Shown: piece after piece, positions 11,380 through 23,119 of the stretch
Numbering within the stretch: the first letter of the stretch is position 1
Layout: each line of letters begins with the position of its first letter
From: Elmis aenea
Lineage: Eukaryota; Arthropoda; Insecta; Coleoptera; Elmidae
NCBI GenBank assembly: GCA_947652605.1
Contig: OX393577.1
Location: 3,658,868 to 3,722,867 of the forward strand
Reading direction: 5' to 3'
DNA length: 64,000 nt
Position numbers and translations under genes: made by a program
The notes under the pieces: model-generated
The model's database searches: none
What the model was told of the DNA's origin: nothing
What the model saw: the letters and a program-made list of their open reading frames with translations, nothing else

Positions 11380-12095
11380 TGTTAGGTGTAGGACTGTTGA
11401 GTTGTGTTGTGCTGACTTTTCTCCATGTTTTTCTGTCTTGTGCTAGATTTTTTGTATCTTTCCATTCGATGTTTTTGTCGGCTGCTGCTTTTTTAACTTC
11501 ATCTTGCCAGGTTTTTTCGGTCTACCTCTTTTGTTTTTTCCCTGTGATCTTATTTCATAAGCTTTTCTGATTAACCTTTCTTCTTTTATCCTATAGATGT
11601 GACCCAACCATCCCAGCTGTTTTTTTTTTCAACTGATTTTATCTTTAACCGTTCTCTGTATGTTTCATTTCTGATACTATCTTTTTTGGTTTTTCCTTGG
11701 ATTTTTCTTATATATCTCATCTCTGCTGCATTCACTCGGCTACTGTTTTTATTTGTGAGTGTCCATCTTTCACTTTCGTATGAAAGTGCCGGAGTTACTA
11801 CTTCCAATTATTTTGTTCGTTTTGGGACTTATCTATTTCCAAAAATGTTGTTCTTGAACTGTTAAATATTCTTCACACATTTCCTGTCCTTTCGCTTATT
11901 TCTTTGTCCATTCCTCCATTTTTCTTAATGATCACTCCTAAATATAAAGCTTTCTACCTGTTCCAAACTAACCCAATTTAAAGTGATGTTATGCCCTTTG
12001 TTCTCTGTTGTAACGATCGTAGTAAGTTTTTTCGTTATTTATTTTCATATTAATTTTTTCCAATTCCTGGTTAAGAGTTTCTAGATTATGTTGCC
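11380..12095 (-). pseudogene. C-terminal remnant of a non-LTR retrotransposon, possibly RTE-like
   Basis: On the minus strand, pieces in changing frames read NLETLNQELEKINMKINNEK (about 12090-12030), then SERWTLTNKNSSRVNAAEMR, IRKIQGKTKKDSIRNETYRE (about 11770-11650) and a basic tail near 11500. The order thumb, then 'SE-WTLT...RVQAAEMRFLR', then 'GKTRRDRIRN' is that of the C-terminus of widespread insect LINE polyproteins. Several stops and frameshifts are present. The clade is uncertain. Upstream domains are missing. Confidence 0.8.
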
Positions 12096-13570
12096 GGTTT
12101 TAATTGCCATAAAGTAGGTACATGAAAATTGTTTGTTTGTCAGTAAATTTTGATGGCAATTCCGGGAAGTTTGCCTGAGGACAGTTTGCCCCGGCCCTGT
12201 TTATTAGCATTCATTATTGTTTTGTTGACTTAAAACTACTGTCTAATAATTATTAAAACGACAGTGAGTCTTAAAAAAATAGATAAACATTTCCATTGAC
12301 TAAAAATAGTTTAAAGATGAGTTAGTTACTGTCTTTTTTATAACTGCGCAAAATATGTAGCAATACATATTTTTTCATCACACTTGCTTCTTAAACTGTT
12401 TTTCAAAAAGCGAAACAGCTTTCCCACCCACCAAAATTCGGGTAATTAATAAATGAAATATAACCGTTGTGGCAATAATTTAAAACTCTTATATTTATTT
12501 GAACAACTAAAAATCCTCTGACCTACTTTTATAATATATATTTGCACCTGTATTTTTTTCGTGCCAGTTAACTAATTACCTTACGCACAACTTCTGAGAA
12601 ATAGGTAAGGAAGTTGAAGTGTATTTTGAGACTAAATGGAAGGACACTTTTCACAACGTTTTTTTAATGAAATTATTATTTTGAGCACAAAGGACCGACA
12701 CAGATCACCTCGAAAATAACAAAGGGAATAATTAAGTGGCAGTGAAAATCGTAGATGTTTAAATATATTTGTTGGAGAAGAGGTTCCGAAACTTTACCTG
12801 GTTCAAGGCACACTTAATTATTAGTAATTGTTTTAAGCCGAGTTTGTGGTAAAAAAATACTTAGCTTTTGCCGCTCCTGCAAACTCCTGCCCCTGGTAAT
12901 AAGCTCATGTAACTACGAATTGTTAATTTTTGGGACCCTTCACCATTCTACAGTAAAAATTATCCACTAAAAGTTGCAGGTTCAGTATACTTAACACATG
13001 TTTTCGTGTCTTCATTAAATAAATAATGAAAATAATTAATTTGGCCACCTCAATGAATCAATTGTTTTTTTAGCTCAACTATGTAAGTGATTAAAAAATT
13101 AATAATAATAATCAACATATGCTACCAATATGTACGTCAATATGCACAACTAATTTCTGTCAGTATATTTGGTTCTGGATATAACGTTCAGACAAACGAC
13201 TTCGGTGAAATTATTGCTGCCGTTATTTTGAAAGAGGAGAATTTATTTCTTCACGGTAGCCGTAAATAGTTTAGTTGTGAATATATAATTGAATCTTTAA
13301 GAAGCGTACACACATTGGCACCATACGATCATGTGATCGCGTCGTCCTGCCAAATTGCGCTAATCATTGCACGGATGAAATAACAAATGTGTAATTAGAG
13401 CGGGAAGGTCTTCATATTATTAAACTGCACTCATACTTGTATGTAAAGGGTGTCCCGAACAGCTTGTTCAACTAATACTGTTTCGCGCATTTTAATATCT
13501 TCAAAGTCGGTTGTAAGAGATGGAAGTTCTGCAGTTTTGTGCAATATGAATAAAAAACGCTTTTACATAA
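12096..13570. other. Intergenic DNA, no supported gene
   Basis: The sequence is AT-rich. An isolated AGGGTGTCCCGAA phrase at 13448 resembles the ends of CAGGGTG-type elements but has no visible partner. A 60-codon open frame at 13087-13269 has no motif and is probably chance. Confidence 0.55.
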
Positions 13571-13863
13571 TACCGGGTGATTCAGTTTGACTGTCGCACC
13601 CCTATAACTTTGTAAGTATTGAGAATAACCCCAACAACCCTTATATATTTAAAATCAGCGAGAAATTCTCTATAAAGTGATGTGTTTTTGTTACCTCTAC
13701 GAGTTGCCTATCGCGGATTTGACATACGTCATCGTAGAGGTAACAAAAACACATCACTCAATAGAGAATTTCTCGCTGATTTCAAATATATAAGGGTTGT
13801 TGGGGTTATTCTCAATACTTACAAAGTTATAGGGGTGCGACAGTCAAACTGAATCACCCGGTA
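13571..13863. mobile_element. Palindromic MITE, TACCGGGTGATTC family
   Basis: The element is almost one continuous palindrome: arms of about 120-125 bp, nearly identical, surround a short spacer centred near 13715. The ends read TACCGGGTGATTCAG and its complement, so TA lies at each edge, consistent with Tc1/mariner-type insertion. The right edge touches copy 3 of the ATTGGTCG repeat exactly. It encodes nothing. If transcribed, it would fold into a hairpin. Confidence 0.9.
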
Positions 13864-14165
13864 TATTAAAGTAACGCTACTGGTCGCCGAAATTCGTCAA
13901 AAAATTATCAAGACCAAAGTATTTAATTCCCTCCAAATTTATATTTTCGATCAATCACAAACTCAGATTTCTTAGAAACGACCAATAAACGCATGAAAAT
14001 CTGAGTTTGTTTTTGGTCGAAAACGCAACTTTGACAGGAGGATCAACATCTGACAGGGGAATGTAAAATCATTACCGTGTAATAATGCTCCTATTGGTAG
14101 TCTCTAGAAGATTTAAGATTAGTGGTTGGTTGAAAACGTAGATTTGACAGGTGAAGGAAATTTTC
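13864..14165 (+). repeat. Interspersed ATTGGTCG repeat, copy 3
   Basis: The segment starts at TATTAAAG next to the MITE and runs through CTACTGGTCGCCGAAATTCG, the ATTGGTCG module, CAACATCTGACAGGGGAATG and ends near GATTTGACAGGTGAAGG. Compared with copy 2 it lacks the first 50 or so bases and has an internal deletion between the two modules. The missing 5' part is not found on the other side of the MITE, so the MITE did not simply land inside a full copy. Confidence 0.75.
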
Positions 14166-15198
14166 TCACTTAACAAATTTCGAAATTGTTGCAGTGATCG
14201 ACCAAAAATTGCTTCGAGATCGACTCAACTATAAAACTTTTATATGCAAAGAGAACTATTAGTTGCATTTAAAATCTAGTTTGAAACGAATTTCGGTTTA
14301 AAGTTTGAGCTGCAAGTTGTTGATTAAGTATTTATGAACTAATTTTATTTTCGGCTAAAATGAAAAGGACAAAACAAATTAATAAATGTATGTGGAGGTG
14401 TTGATGTTGTTATAAATACTTAATATGTGGAAATATATGTTTAAGGTTCATACAGTTTAGTGACACACTTTTAAGTTGCATCAACATGCGCAGGCTCACG
14501 CATCCAGACGCATCTGTAGTACGCGCGTAGTCTAAAGTCTAAACTGTTTACGCCCAACAATTTACTTAAAAAGTTGTTATTACGTAATGAATTCACGATG
14601 CTACGAGTACAAACTTAACTCGATAAATTTAGTAACGTCTTGCATTATTTTCGAACATCATCTTTATGCATTTTAATATAAAATATAGGGCCATATTGCA
14701 CACACACAAAAAGACATTTTTATTAATGTAAGCCATTCGTTATGCTTTATGTGTTTTCATCGTAAATTTGCGTTTGCCAGAACAGCGTTGCTTTTATGTA
14801 GTGTTACAATATGGAGTCTGTAAACTGTGTAAGTTGGCAGTAAGTCAAATTTTGTGAAAAACATGTTCAACAAGCAATGCAATTCCTGAAATATAAAAAA
14901 TGTAGCTAATAAACTTTAAATATTTTATGAGCGATGTAATAAAATGTTGTACGTTATTTTAAAGTTATGAATTATGTAACATGCGCGAATTATGTAAAAT
15001 TTAGAGGACAAAACGGCTTTTAAATAAGTTCTAATAAACATTTGGGCGATCGCGCGTCGCCGCCAATAAAAATACAGGAACAAAAGATCTTTATATTGTC
15101 TGGTATATATCATTGGGACAATGTTATTTACTCTTCAGAAGTTCAGAAATATATTAACATTCATTTCTAGATTAGCATAGCTACCAATAACCTAAATT
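14166..15198. other. Intergenic DNA, nothing recognised
   Basis: No coding sequence or element end is supported in this AT-rich stretch. Confidence 0.55.
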
Positions 15199-15285
15199 AT
15201 TCGAGAAATTATTCCGTAAACGACTAAAACCTATCATCGAAAGAAAAAATCTGATCCTAAACCATCAGTTTGGATTCAGAGGATT
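15199..15285 (+). pseudogene. Small jockey-like reverse transcriptase fragment
   Basis: The plus strand reads KLFRKRLKPIIERKN and then LILNHQFGFR. This corresponds to the same conserved region as LLLKSMKPIIEE...HQFGF in the fragment at 10513-11030, on the opposite strand. Only about 28 residues survive, with abrupt loss of similarity on both sides. Confidence 0.7.
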
Positions 15286-15299
15286 CTTCATTCTGGGTT

Positions 15300-15425
15300 C
15301 TTACAATATTTACCGTTTTTTGTACATCGCTTTTATTTTGTCGATTGTTTTTATTTCTATTCCCTTTCTTTTTAGGCCCCTCCATGCGTCTTTTCTTTTG
15401 ATGCTGTCTATATTTCGAAACCTTG
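15300..15425 (-). pseudogene. Small non-LTR reverse transcriptase fragment
   Basis: The minus strand reads about 30 residues including NIDSIKRKDAWRGLKRKG and IKTIDKIKAMYK. This fits the palm segment 'AFDSIxRxxLWxxLxxxGv...I..lY' of LINE reverse transcriptases, just C-terminal to the first catalytic Asp, which is not preserved. It adjoins the opposite-strand jockey piece, so two unrelated fragments are joined here. Confidence 0.55.
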
Positions 15426-15825
15426 AAAAATATATTACATTTAACGTTATCCTAAATTTAATTATTTACATATTAATAACATATTTATGTTAAGCTCATA
15501 AAGCAATTGAAACTGTTTTTCCATAATCTTTAAACGTTTCGATCAATCTTCATTTAACGTAAATCTATTAAACTTATCTAACATTGTTCGAGTTCTAGCG
15601 AGAGCGTGTTTTATTTTTAGGTTATTTACACTTTGCGGTAAAAGATGGAGGAGGCATTCAAATGGCTTTCAACCGCATTTTTTTGGCAGAATAGTACGAG
15701 ATACGCTAAGCAGCGCTATCACGCCACTGTCAGCGTCTATTGCTTTTATTAATTGTCTCTAATTTATTCACATAGGCTTTTATGATCAAAACTAGATGTA
15801 CATTTATAACATCACGCATAAATAT

Positions 15826-15935
15826 ACCGAGTGATTCAGTTTGACTGTCGCACTCCTGTAACTTTGTCATTTATAAGAAGAAACCCCTACAATCCTCATA
15901 TTTATGTAAATCGTAGCAAACATTCAGATGGTTTT
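15826..15935 (+). mobile_element. Half copy of the TACCGGGTGATTC palindromic MITE
   Basis: The sequence TACCGAGTGATTCAGTTTGA and the following CTGTCGCACTCCTGTAACTTTG match the left arm of the MITE at 13571-13863 with several substitutions. Similarity fades after about 50-100 bases and no right arm is present. It is an older, broken copy. Confidence 0.65.
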
Positions 15936-17458
15936 ATTTTTACGATGAAATATGTCGGACTTTTTTTATTGATTCTGATGGAGAATTAAATTCTTAACCC
16001 AATAGTGCATTAAAAAAATAATTTTTTGTAACTTTGCTAAATATGTTATGTAGGTATGTGTTTTTTTACCTAAATGGAAACTATTAGTAAAAGCTTTTAC
16101 CCTTATTAAAAATATTTTCGTGGTGTTGGGGGTGATCTGATTTACAACAATTAAAATCACAATATGTTCTGCCATTAAACTGTAATTTTGGATGTTGGTA
16201 AAGTACTCTATATTATCTAATTTGCATTAAAACACGTTTGAACATCTGAAATGTAAAAAAAAATCGCCTGCAGCGCATCTTGTCTTTCCCCCCGCTTTTT
16301 TTGTGTCGATCTCTGGGCATGAAATAGTCCCACTGTCCTTTATTGTAACTATAAGAATATTTTTTCGAATTAACACATTCGATTTTATTGCCTCTTTTTT
16401 AACTTTTATTTTACGTTGTGTAGTTCCTAAAGATGACGAAAGTTTCATGGGTTTTTTCGTTGTTTATGTCCATCGAAAAATGTCTCTTTGTTTCGCACCA
16501 ACTCGATGAACTCATCCATAAACAGGTTATTTTTATCTAAAATTCACAAATAAATACAAAATAGCAAGAAACTGTACGGTGTTAGCAATGCATAACAAGT
16601 CATTCAGTCCTACGTATATGCAAATTAAAAAACACGCCGTATGTAGGTGGTTGTTGACCAATACAATCTCCAGTCCTGTCCAATACACAACATTCTAGAA
16701 GATAACGAATTAGTACCGGAAAAAGACCTGCAGATTGATTTTATTTGAACGCCGCTAAATATTCTTTTAGTGATTTAATTTTCGTTGATTATTTGAGTTA
16801 GCTACAAACTTAAAATTTCTAAAATTTTGCAACGACTGTGGTTCTCACAGGAGTATATTGGACACAATAGATTTATTGCGTTTGAAAACGTGCGCACCTA
16901 GTTTTTTAAACGGTTGTTAGGTTTGGTACCAATTTTGAATAAATGTTTATCCAATCGATAAACAAACTACTACGCATTGCACTCTCGTATTAAACAGTTT
17001 TAACATAACAATGTGTATGTTGTCTAATACTTTTTTGTTTATTTCATTTGCTTTTACATCACAAGGTTACCCAAATTCTTGTTTAAAACAGTTCTGCAAC
17101 GGGACTTCATCAATTGTAGTTATTAAATTGCAATGTTCATATTATTAATAATTTTTTAATTGGGCTTAATTATAACCAAGATATTTTTGCATTATATAAT
17201 ATCACACTTTGTCTTTGACAAGATCCGGTTGAATTGGCAACTTGTTTGCCCACGTATTATTGGAAACTAGAGTAAAACTTAAGACCTTGCTTTATTTCTT
17301 TATCTATCCCGCTAAGTGATTATTTATTTAGTTCCATTACGTACTTGTAAAATATGCTACGAATATATTTGCGAATTGTAAATAAACGAAATCCGTTTAG
17401 GTATATTTATTTTGCTAATATATTGTAACGTGTGATTATAATGGTCAAATTGTTACAG
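15936..17458. other. Upstream or intronic DNA 5' of the visible Mrtf exons
   Basis: No exon can be called with confidence. Because the first visible Mrtf exon begins in mid-codon after a splice acceptor, part or all of this interval is likely to be Mrtf intron. Short open stretches on both strands near 16227-16509 show no motifs. Confidence 0.5.
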
Positions 17459-20400
17459 AGTCCAGTCACCGGAGTGATTCTGGCTCCGGGTATTGGCAGC
17501 TTCAGTTGGATCGCGACCTGGTGGACACCATCGCTGCTATCTACCCGGAGTGGTTCAAAAACAACAGTATGGCTGAGGGTGGCTCGGCCACTACACCCCG
17601 CGACTCGCCGCCAAAAGCGGTGGTTGACACTACTCCACTACTGAATACCTTGGAACAAAACAAAGAGTGTAAGTAGTACGATACATTTTACTACCGATTG
17701 TATGAAAGAACAACCGAAAATTGCTCAATTACGTAATTAATTCACATTGTATCAGTTTGTGGTTACGACCTGTCCGGAATAAACCGGAAATATCATTGTC
17801 ATACCTTGATACACCAGCAGTTCTAGTGCTCGTAAGGCGGTATGTGTGTGTTGACCCAAGTTAGGTCAGTGTCAGATATCGCACGTCTTCCGGAAGCGCC
17901 CGTTTTATGAGGATGTCTTCGCTTCGACAATAATGCGGAATCTTTGATAGCTATTTGTTTGTTGCAGCGCTCAAGGTAAAACTGATGCTCAGGCGGCCAT
18001 TCGACCAATTGATCGCTCAGGGAATCATGCCGCGTAAGTTACACTCAGTCAGTATCTTTTGTTTTGCAGTAATTGTTAATTTTCGCGTAGCTCACAAAAC
18101 GCCGGCTGCTTATCACGGCCAGCGTCGCCAGTTAGAGCGAGCCAAAACCGGGGATATCTTGAAGGCGAAAATTCAGCAGAGGCCTTCCAGACAGGAACTA
18201 GAAAGAAGGCATATTTTAGACGAAGATCCGGGCCATGTAGACCCTAGTTTGGCGGAACGTCAGCGTATGCTGAAAAAAGCGCGCTTAGTGGATCAATTAA
18301 ATGACCAATTATCGCATAGACCAGGCCCTCTAGAGCTCATTCAGAAAAACATTCTCCACACTGAAGAGCCCATAGAAGATGCAGTTAAATCTGGTCGTAT
18401 TCCTTATAAGGCTACCTGTGAAGGGCAGCTTCATCGACCACAGCATCCACAGAGCTACGTGTATTTAGAAGATGACTCTCAAAGTTCAGAAGGTGATAAT
18501 CTTGTTAGTCCTGGGCCGTCTGACGTTATAGAAACAGCAGCCAAGTCTGCTGGAATCGTAGTGTCTCTTATTCCTGCCACTGAAGGCACGGTAGTTGTCA
18601 CAACAGCCGCTCCAGTGTATAACAAAGAAAGTGAGATAGTGTTTGCAGACTTAAGACAATCAGTGGGTCCTCCCGTGCTCTCGCTTGGATCAGCTTCTAG
18701 TCCCGCGTCGTTAGTGTCTTCCACGTCAACTTTAAGTCCTTTGTCGTCAATAGCAAGCCCAGTGCCTTCTACTCAACCTGCCACTCCCGCCCCTCCACCT
18801 CTACCTCTATCCGTCACTCCACATCCCCTACAGTCACCGAAATCTGACGCCCCAGGGAAAGACAAAAATCGGAAAAAGTCAAAATCGAAATCAACTCCTA
18901 AAACTCGTACAATTAAATTCCATGAATATAAGGGTCCACCTAGTGCGCAAAAGAATTCTTCGGCAAATAGCGGTTCAGCTGTTGAAAGTTCTTATGATCT
19001 ACTATTGCAGCAGCAAACATTACTGTTACAATTCCAACTTCAGTTACAACATAAATATCCACAGATAATATTACCGGCTTCTCAGAAGAACACTAGTGAT
19101 ACGATTACAAATAATAACAATCCTTTGCCGTCTCCTGCTTCTTCGACGTGTTCAGATACTTCAGCGCCTACAAAATTGGTCGGTCGCTTGGAAGATATGA
19201 AAGTTAGTGATTTAAAAGCGGAATTAAAACGCCGAAGCTTGCCAGTATCAGGATCAAAACCTCAGCTCATTGAAAGACTTAAACCATTCACAGGAGCCAG
19301 TGAATTGCTTAGTCCTCTAAGCACTACCAGTAACGATTCTATTATTTTAAATACAAACAACAACGAATGTTTTGCTGTTGTTAATAGTGAAGAATCCGAG
19401 TCGGCAAGTGTTATAGTTAAAGAGGAACCGCAAGAGAAAATGGACATTGTAGAACCGTGCAGTCCAGCTCCACCTCCTCAACACTTGCAGCCTCAGACTA
19501 AAGATGACATTGTGAGGGAACAGCAAAGACAGATTGAGGAGTTGCAGCGAGAACTTACCATATCCCAACTGAAACTGCAGGCAGCTACTCGCGCTGAACC
19601 CAAAGCTCAGTTGCTAGCTCTTCAGAAACACTTACAGGCGCGGCAACAGAACCAACAAATGGCGCTACAAATGCAACAGTTACAAGCTTTACAAGCCCAA
19701 CAGGCACAGGAGCAGCAACAACTGCAACAGCAACAACACGTAGCTTTTCAGAACCAGAAAAATCTAGCAAGCGGTGGATTGCTTATAAACGGATCTGAAG
19801 CCGCGGCGGTACTTAACCACTTAGTGCACGGCAAAGCAAAGTTAGCGAATGGACATTCGCGAGCCAATTCGTTACCAAGTTTCTTCAATTCAAGAGTGAC
19901 ACCGGTACTTAATAACCAAGACATAAAAATGGAATATAACGAAGACGTGAAACCGCCGCCGTTATATGAAGAAGCTACAAAACAAATTAAAAAAGAAAAG
20001 AATAGTGTAAAAAGTCAAATAGTGGATGACGTTTTAGAAATACTAATTAAAAATGGCGAACTTCCCCCAAGTGCGGCTCAGGATCCCTCAACGCCTGGTT
20101 CTGCAGGTACAAAAGCTAACGAGCCAGTGTTCCCTAATACAAATCAACCTAGTGTAGTAGATCCAAATAGTCCAGAAGCTGCGCTTGGATTGGATCCAGC
20201 TGATCTTTTAGACACGCTGGATACACTGGAAAACATGGATTTTAGCCAGTTGGTCATGGAATTGGGTGGTTCACAACAGTGTACAGAAAACGGTGTTCAA
20301 AATTACGAACCTGATCAGATGTCAGTGCCTATGGATACCGATGACGATTGGTTGGATTCGCTACTTCCAAATGAAAACCAAAACGGCACGCCTTTAGCAC

Positions 20401-20552
20401 CTCTAGCTCCACAGGAGCCGGATTTAAGTGGGTATGATCCGCTGTTAGGCACAGTGCAGGATCCTTTTGATCCGTTTTGCCTAGAAGAATTCAGGTCACC
20501 CGCTGATTTTACCGCTGCTCTCTCTTGGGACAAAGTTGACTTTGCCGCATAG
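17459..20552 (+). CDS. Mrtf: Myocardin-related transcription factor (Mrtf), 3' three coding exons
   Basis: The product is an actin-regulated coactivator of SRF: free G-actin binds its RPEL motifs, and released protein enters the nucleus to drive cytoskeletal genes. Exons are 17459-17668, 17968-18033 and 18091-20552. Joined, they give 911 codons from a partial first codon to TAG, all GT-AG and in phase. Domains in this partial protein: RPEL1 at about 72-93 (RRPFDQLIAQGIMP), RPEL2 at 116-134 (QQRPSRQEL), RPEL3 at 159-180 (HRPGPLELIQKNIL), a basic box (KNRKKSKSKS...TIKFHEYKGP), a Gln-rich stretch, SAP at 460-491 (VSDLKAELKRRSLPVSG), a coiled coil at 563-610, a conserved VDDVLEILIKNGELP helix near 736, and an acidic C-terminus with DWLDSLLP near 844. 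The true start lies in an upstream exon outside or unrecognised in the window; an internal ATG is at 17569. RPEL1 depends on removing a 57-base intron. Confidence 0.96.
17669..17967 (+). other. Mrtf: Mrtf intron between the N-terminal exon and RPEL1 exon
   Basis: The 299-bp interval begins GTAAGT and ends TTGTTGCAG. Removing it joins GAG-T to CG-CTC and gives LEQNKESLKVKLMLRRPF in frame. The intron is AT-richer than the exons. Confidence 0.9.
18034..18090 (+). other. Mrtf: 57-bp Mrtf intron within RPEL1, length divisible by three and stop-free
   Basis: The donor is GTAAGT and the acceptor is CGCGTAG. Splicing gives GIMPPHKTPAAYHGQ, the conserved RPEL1-linker order. Left in, the interval reads through as 19 extra residues without a stop, so the unspliced frame stays open. 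A second AG with a stronger pyrimidine tract (TTTTGTTTTGCAG) lies 21 bases earlier, but the intron would then be only 36 bases. Confidence 0.85.
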
Positions 20553-21010
20553 CAGTGTATGTGTACCATCATTTCCAGTGATGTGAGATTCCACTCGGTA
20601 AGAGATAGACATTCCACGTTTGGCCGCCACGATCGCCTTTGGGCGCGGGACCAGGGCGGCCTCATTCGGCCAGGGAACACATCAGAAAATTGTAAATAAC
20701 CTAGGATAGCCTGTACAGATTGTTTTTGTGACTAAGTCGCCTTTTATTTGTTAAGTTATTTAAATGTTAGACATTTATTTTGTTGAGTATTTATATTTAG
20801 CAAATGTTTTGCCTAGCTGCAACAGGAATGTCGCGCTGGTAGATTATTACCTTGTATGTATGAAAATTATACTCAAGATGCCTTATACATAACACGCAAT
20901 GTGTTTGAACAATTCAACCGATACTGTTAGCCATACATTATTTTGCTAATTGCTATGTTTATTTACAAACAGTATGTGGGTGAATAAAGCTTCAACCAAA
21001 AAAATAAATA
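20553..21010 (+). other. Mrtf: Mrtf 3' untranslated region
   Basis: The sequence after the stop is non-coding and grades from mixed composition to AT-rich, ending near an A-rich stretch after the polyadenylation signal. The 3' boundary is an estimate. Confidence 0.7.
20983..20988 (+). terminator. Polyadenylation signal AATAAA of Mrtf
   Basis: AATAAA lies about 430 bp after the Mrtf stop codon; cleavage would be expected some 10-30 bases later. A second AATAAA follows near 21004. Confidence 0.7.
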
Positions 21011-23111
21011 CAAAATCTTAATCACACGTGTGTTTTATTTATTGCTAGATAGACCGAGAACTTAATATTTTCAGCAACCAGCATCATCTTCCAATTCTTG
21101 GGATCCACGAAAAGGTAAATAGACGTGTCACAATGCCTAATACTAAGTTTTAACTGGGTATACGTCATAATTCGCGTGCGTAGAGGTCTTAACTTATACC
21201 CTACCACTGCTGTTGGTTTACTGGAGGTTATTGTTTACGCATATTTTCGAATTTAAACATATAAAACTGTTATTGTTTCACTCAAAGTCGTTTTCGTTTT
21301 GACGAACATTTAAAATCATCTTGAATTCCAAGAATATAAATATATAAAGAGAGATTTATGTACTATAAAAAAGACTACAATAAAACTCTCTTGTATCTGA
21401 TCTGTAGGTTTTGCACGTCATTATGGGACGTAAAAGACACAAACTTCGTTAAATAATCCAAAAACGCTAAAGAAGAAACTAGGTCCAAAAATTTGTTTGT
21501 TTGCTTTAAAATACCGCGTTGTTTACTATATTTTGTTTGCATTTGCTTACTTATTTATCTATTTAATCTTATTTATTTTGTTTCGTCTGCAATCAACATA
21601 AATCATACTTAAGTATTTGTTTTTTAAGTCGCATCTTTGCTTTACCGATTGTCATGTTTTCAGATAGGTAACTGATAAATAACTAAGTTGACTCACTAAA
21701 CACATATGTACATATTATACGTTTCGTCGCCTGAGAGTTATTTTGTTCAATACGCCAGTTTGCGGCAAATTGACTTATCAATATCAAGTTTATCTTTAAA
21801 GTGTTCCCTATCCTTCAACATAACCAAAATTTAAATTCGTTACCTAATAACGAAGTTTTGAGTGTTAACTTTGTTCCATATCAAAAAATCTGTTAAAGAA
21901 TTGCGGTTTTATTTGTCCCATGTCCATACATTACATGTTTTACGTGTTATTTGTTCCTTATTCAAAGTATAACTATAAGTACACCTATAAATTTAAATAG
22001 AAACATAGTTGAGGATCAACTTTGAAACAGTATTTGCGTTATTAGTTTTGGTTTACAGAATATGTTTGCTTTGCCTAAAGCGAAAATTTAATTTCTTTCT
22101 ATAAACGTAAATATAACTGCTACAACTTAAGCGCCCATTGCAGTTTTAATAACATTATTTATTGTGCAATATGGCACATAACCACAGATGGAAGAGCTGG
22201 TAACCATATTACCAGTGCCCTAAAAAAATGTTAAAAACTTTTACATCAAAATACCATCCTATCAATCATTATTTTCTGGTCAGATTTATGTGCTCCTCAA
22301 AAAATAAACAGCGAAATGAGTATTGCTCTTTTCAATTTTATTTTAAACTAATGTGATACCATTCATATCATCGAGCAAAAATTTTCAGAAAGAAATGAAC
22401 TTGTACAAGAAGTGGATGTCATACACAATAAAGTATAAAAGCAACCACGTTTATAGTTTATAGCCCAAATTTATTAAATAGAATTATTCTTGCTACTCCG
22501 AAAACCGAAGCGCTATTGCAAATTGTGTAAATGTGAAGAGAAATTGTTTTATTTTAAACTAATAAAAAACTGATTTGTCTCTTTGTTTTAATAAAATATC
22601 TTACATGCTCATTTAACGGATAATTTACTCTAAAGACAACTACGTTCAGAAGAAAAATTGATGAAAATTTAGTTAAATAAGTTTGTGTAGAGAGTCTGCG
22701 AACGGACCTATAAAAAAAAATATCAGAAACGTTTAATCTACCAAACATGCTGCTGGCATAAATTTTTTCAACTGACAAAAAAAGGATATATTTTCTATGT
22801 TAAAATATATGCCAGATGTTGATAAAGACTTTTAGAATACAATTCTAAATTAGTCTTGTTTCAAGTTTTTAAGATAATTAATTGCGTTCTTAATATAATA
22901 CATAACCACTTGTTACTATTTACTCTTTATACTATTTTTTGCAGTTCTTTATTAAGAGAAAGTTAAAATATTCATGTTGAAATTTTTATTTAAACAAATG
23001 GTTCATAATCGTAACAAAGCTAAACTTTCATGGTCGCAATTTGGTTATCCTTATTAAAATTATTGTAATCTGAATAAACTTCACTTTTTATCTAAATACT
23101 GTAAAGATGCC
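21011..23111. other. Intergenic AT-rich DNA, no supported gene
   Basis: No conserved coding motif or element end was found. A small imperfect palindrome, GGTAACCATATTACC, occurs near 22199. Confidence 0.55.
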
Positions 23112-23119
23112 ATGCACAT

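Noticed and set aside
11277..11865. Hydrophobic plus-strand open frames resembling membrane proteins
   Set aside because: They are the antisense of the LINE remnant on the minus strand; T-rich antisense sequence yields Phe/Leu-rich frames.
18061..18069. The earlier AG (TTTTGCAG) as the true acceptor of the small Mrtf intron
   Set aside because: It would leave a 36-base intron, shorter than is normally spliced, and would add seven residues to a conserved linker.
17955..18090. Taking the ATG at 17955 as the Mrtf start and the continuous open frame as the protein
   Set aside because: The ATG lies in the intron before the TTGCAG acceptor. Splicing to the upstream exon and removing the 57-bp intron restores the conserved RPEL1 order.
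18479..20680. Several open frames antisense to or out of frame with Mrtf
   Set aside because: They overlap the conserved Mrtf reading frame and show no family motif; they reflect the codon composition of the real gene.
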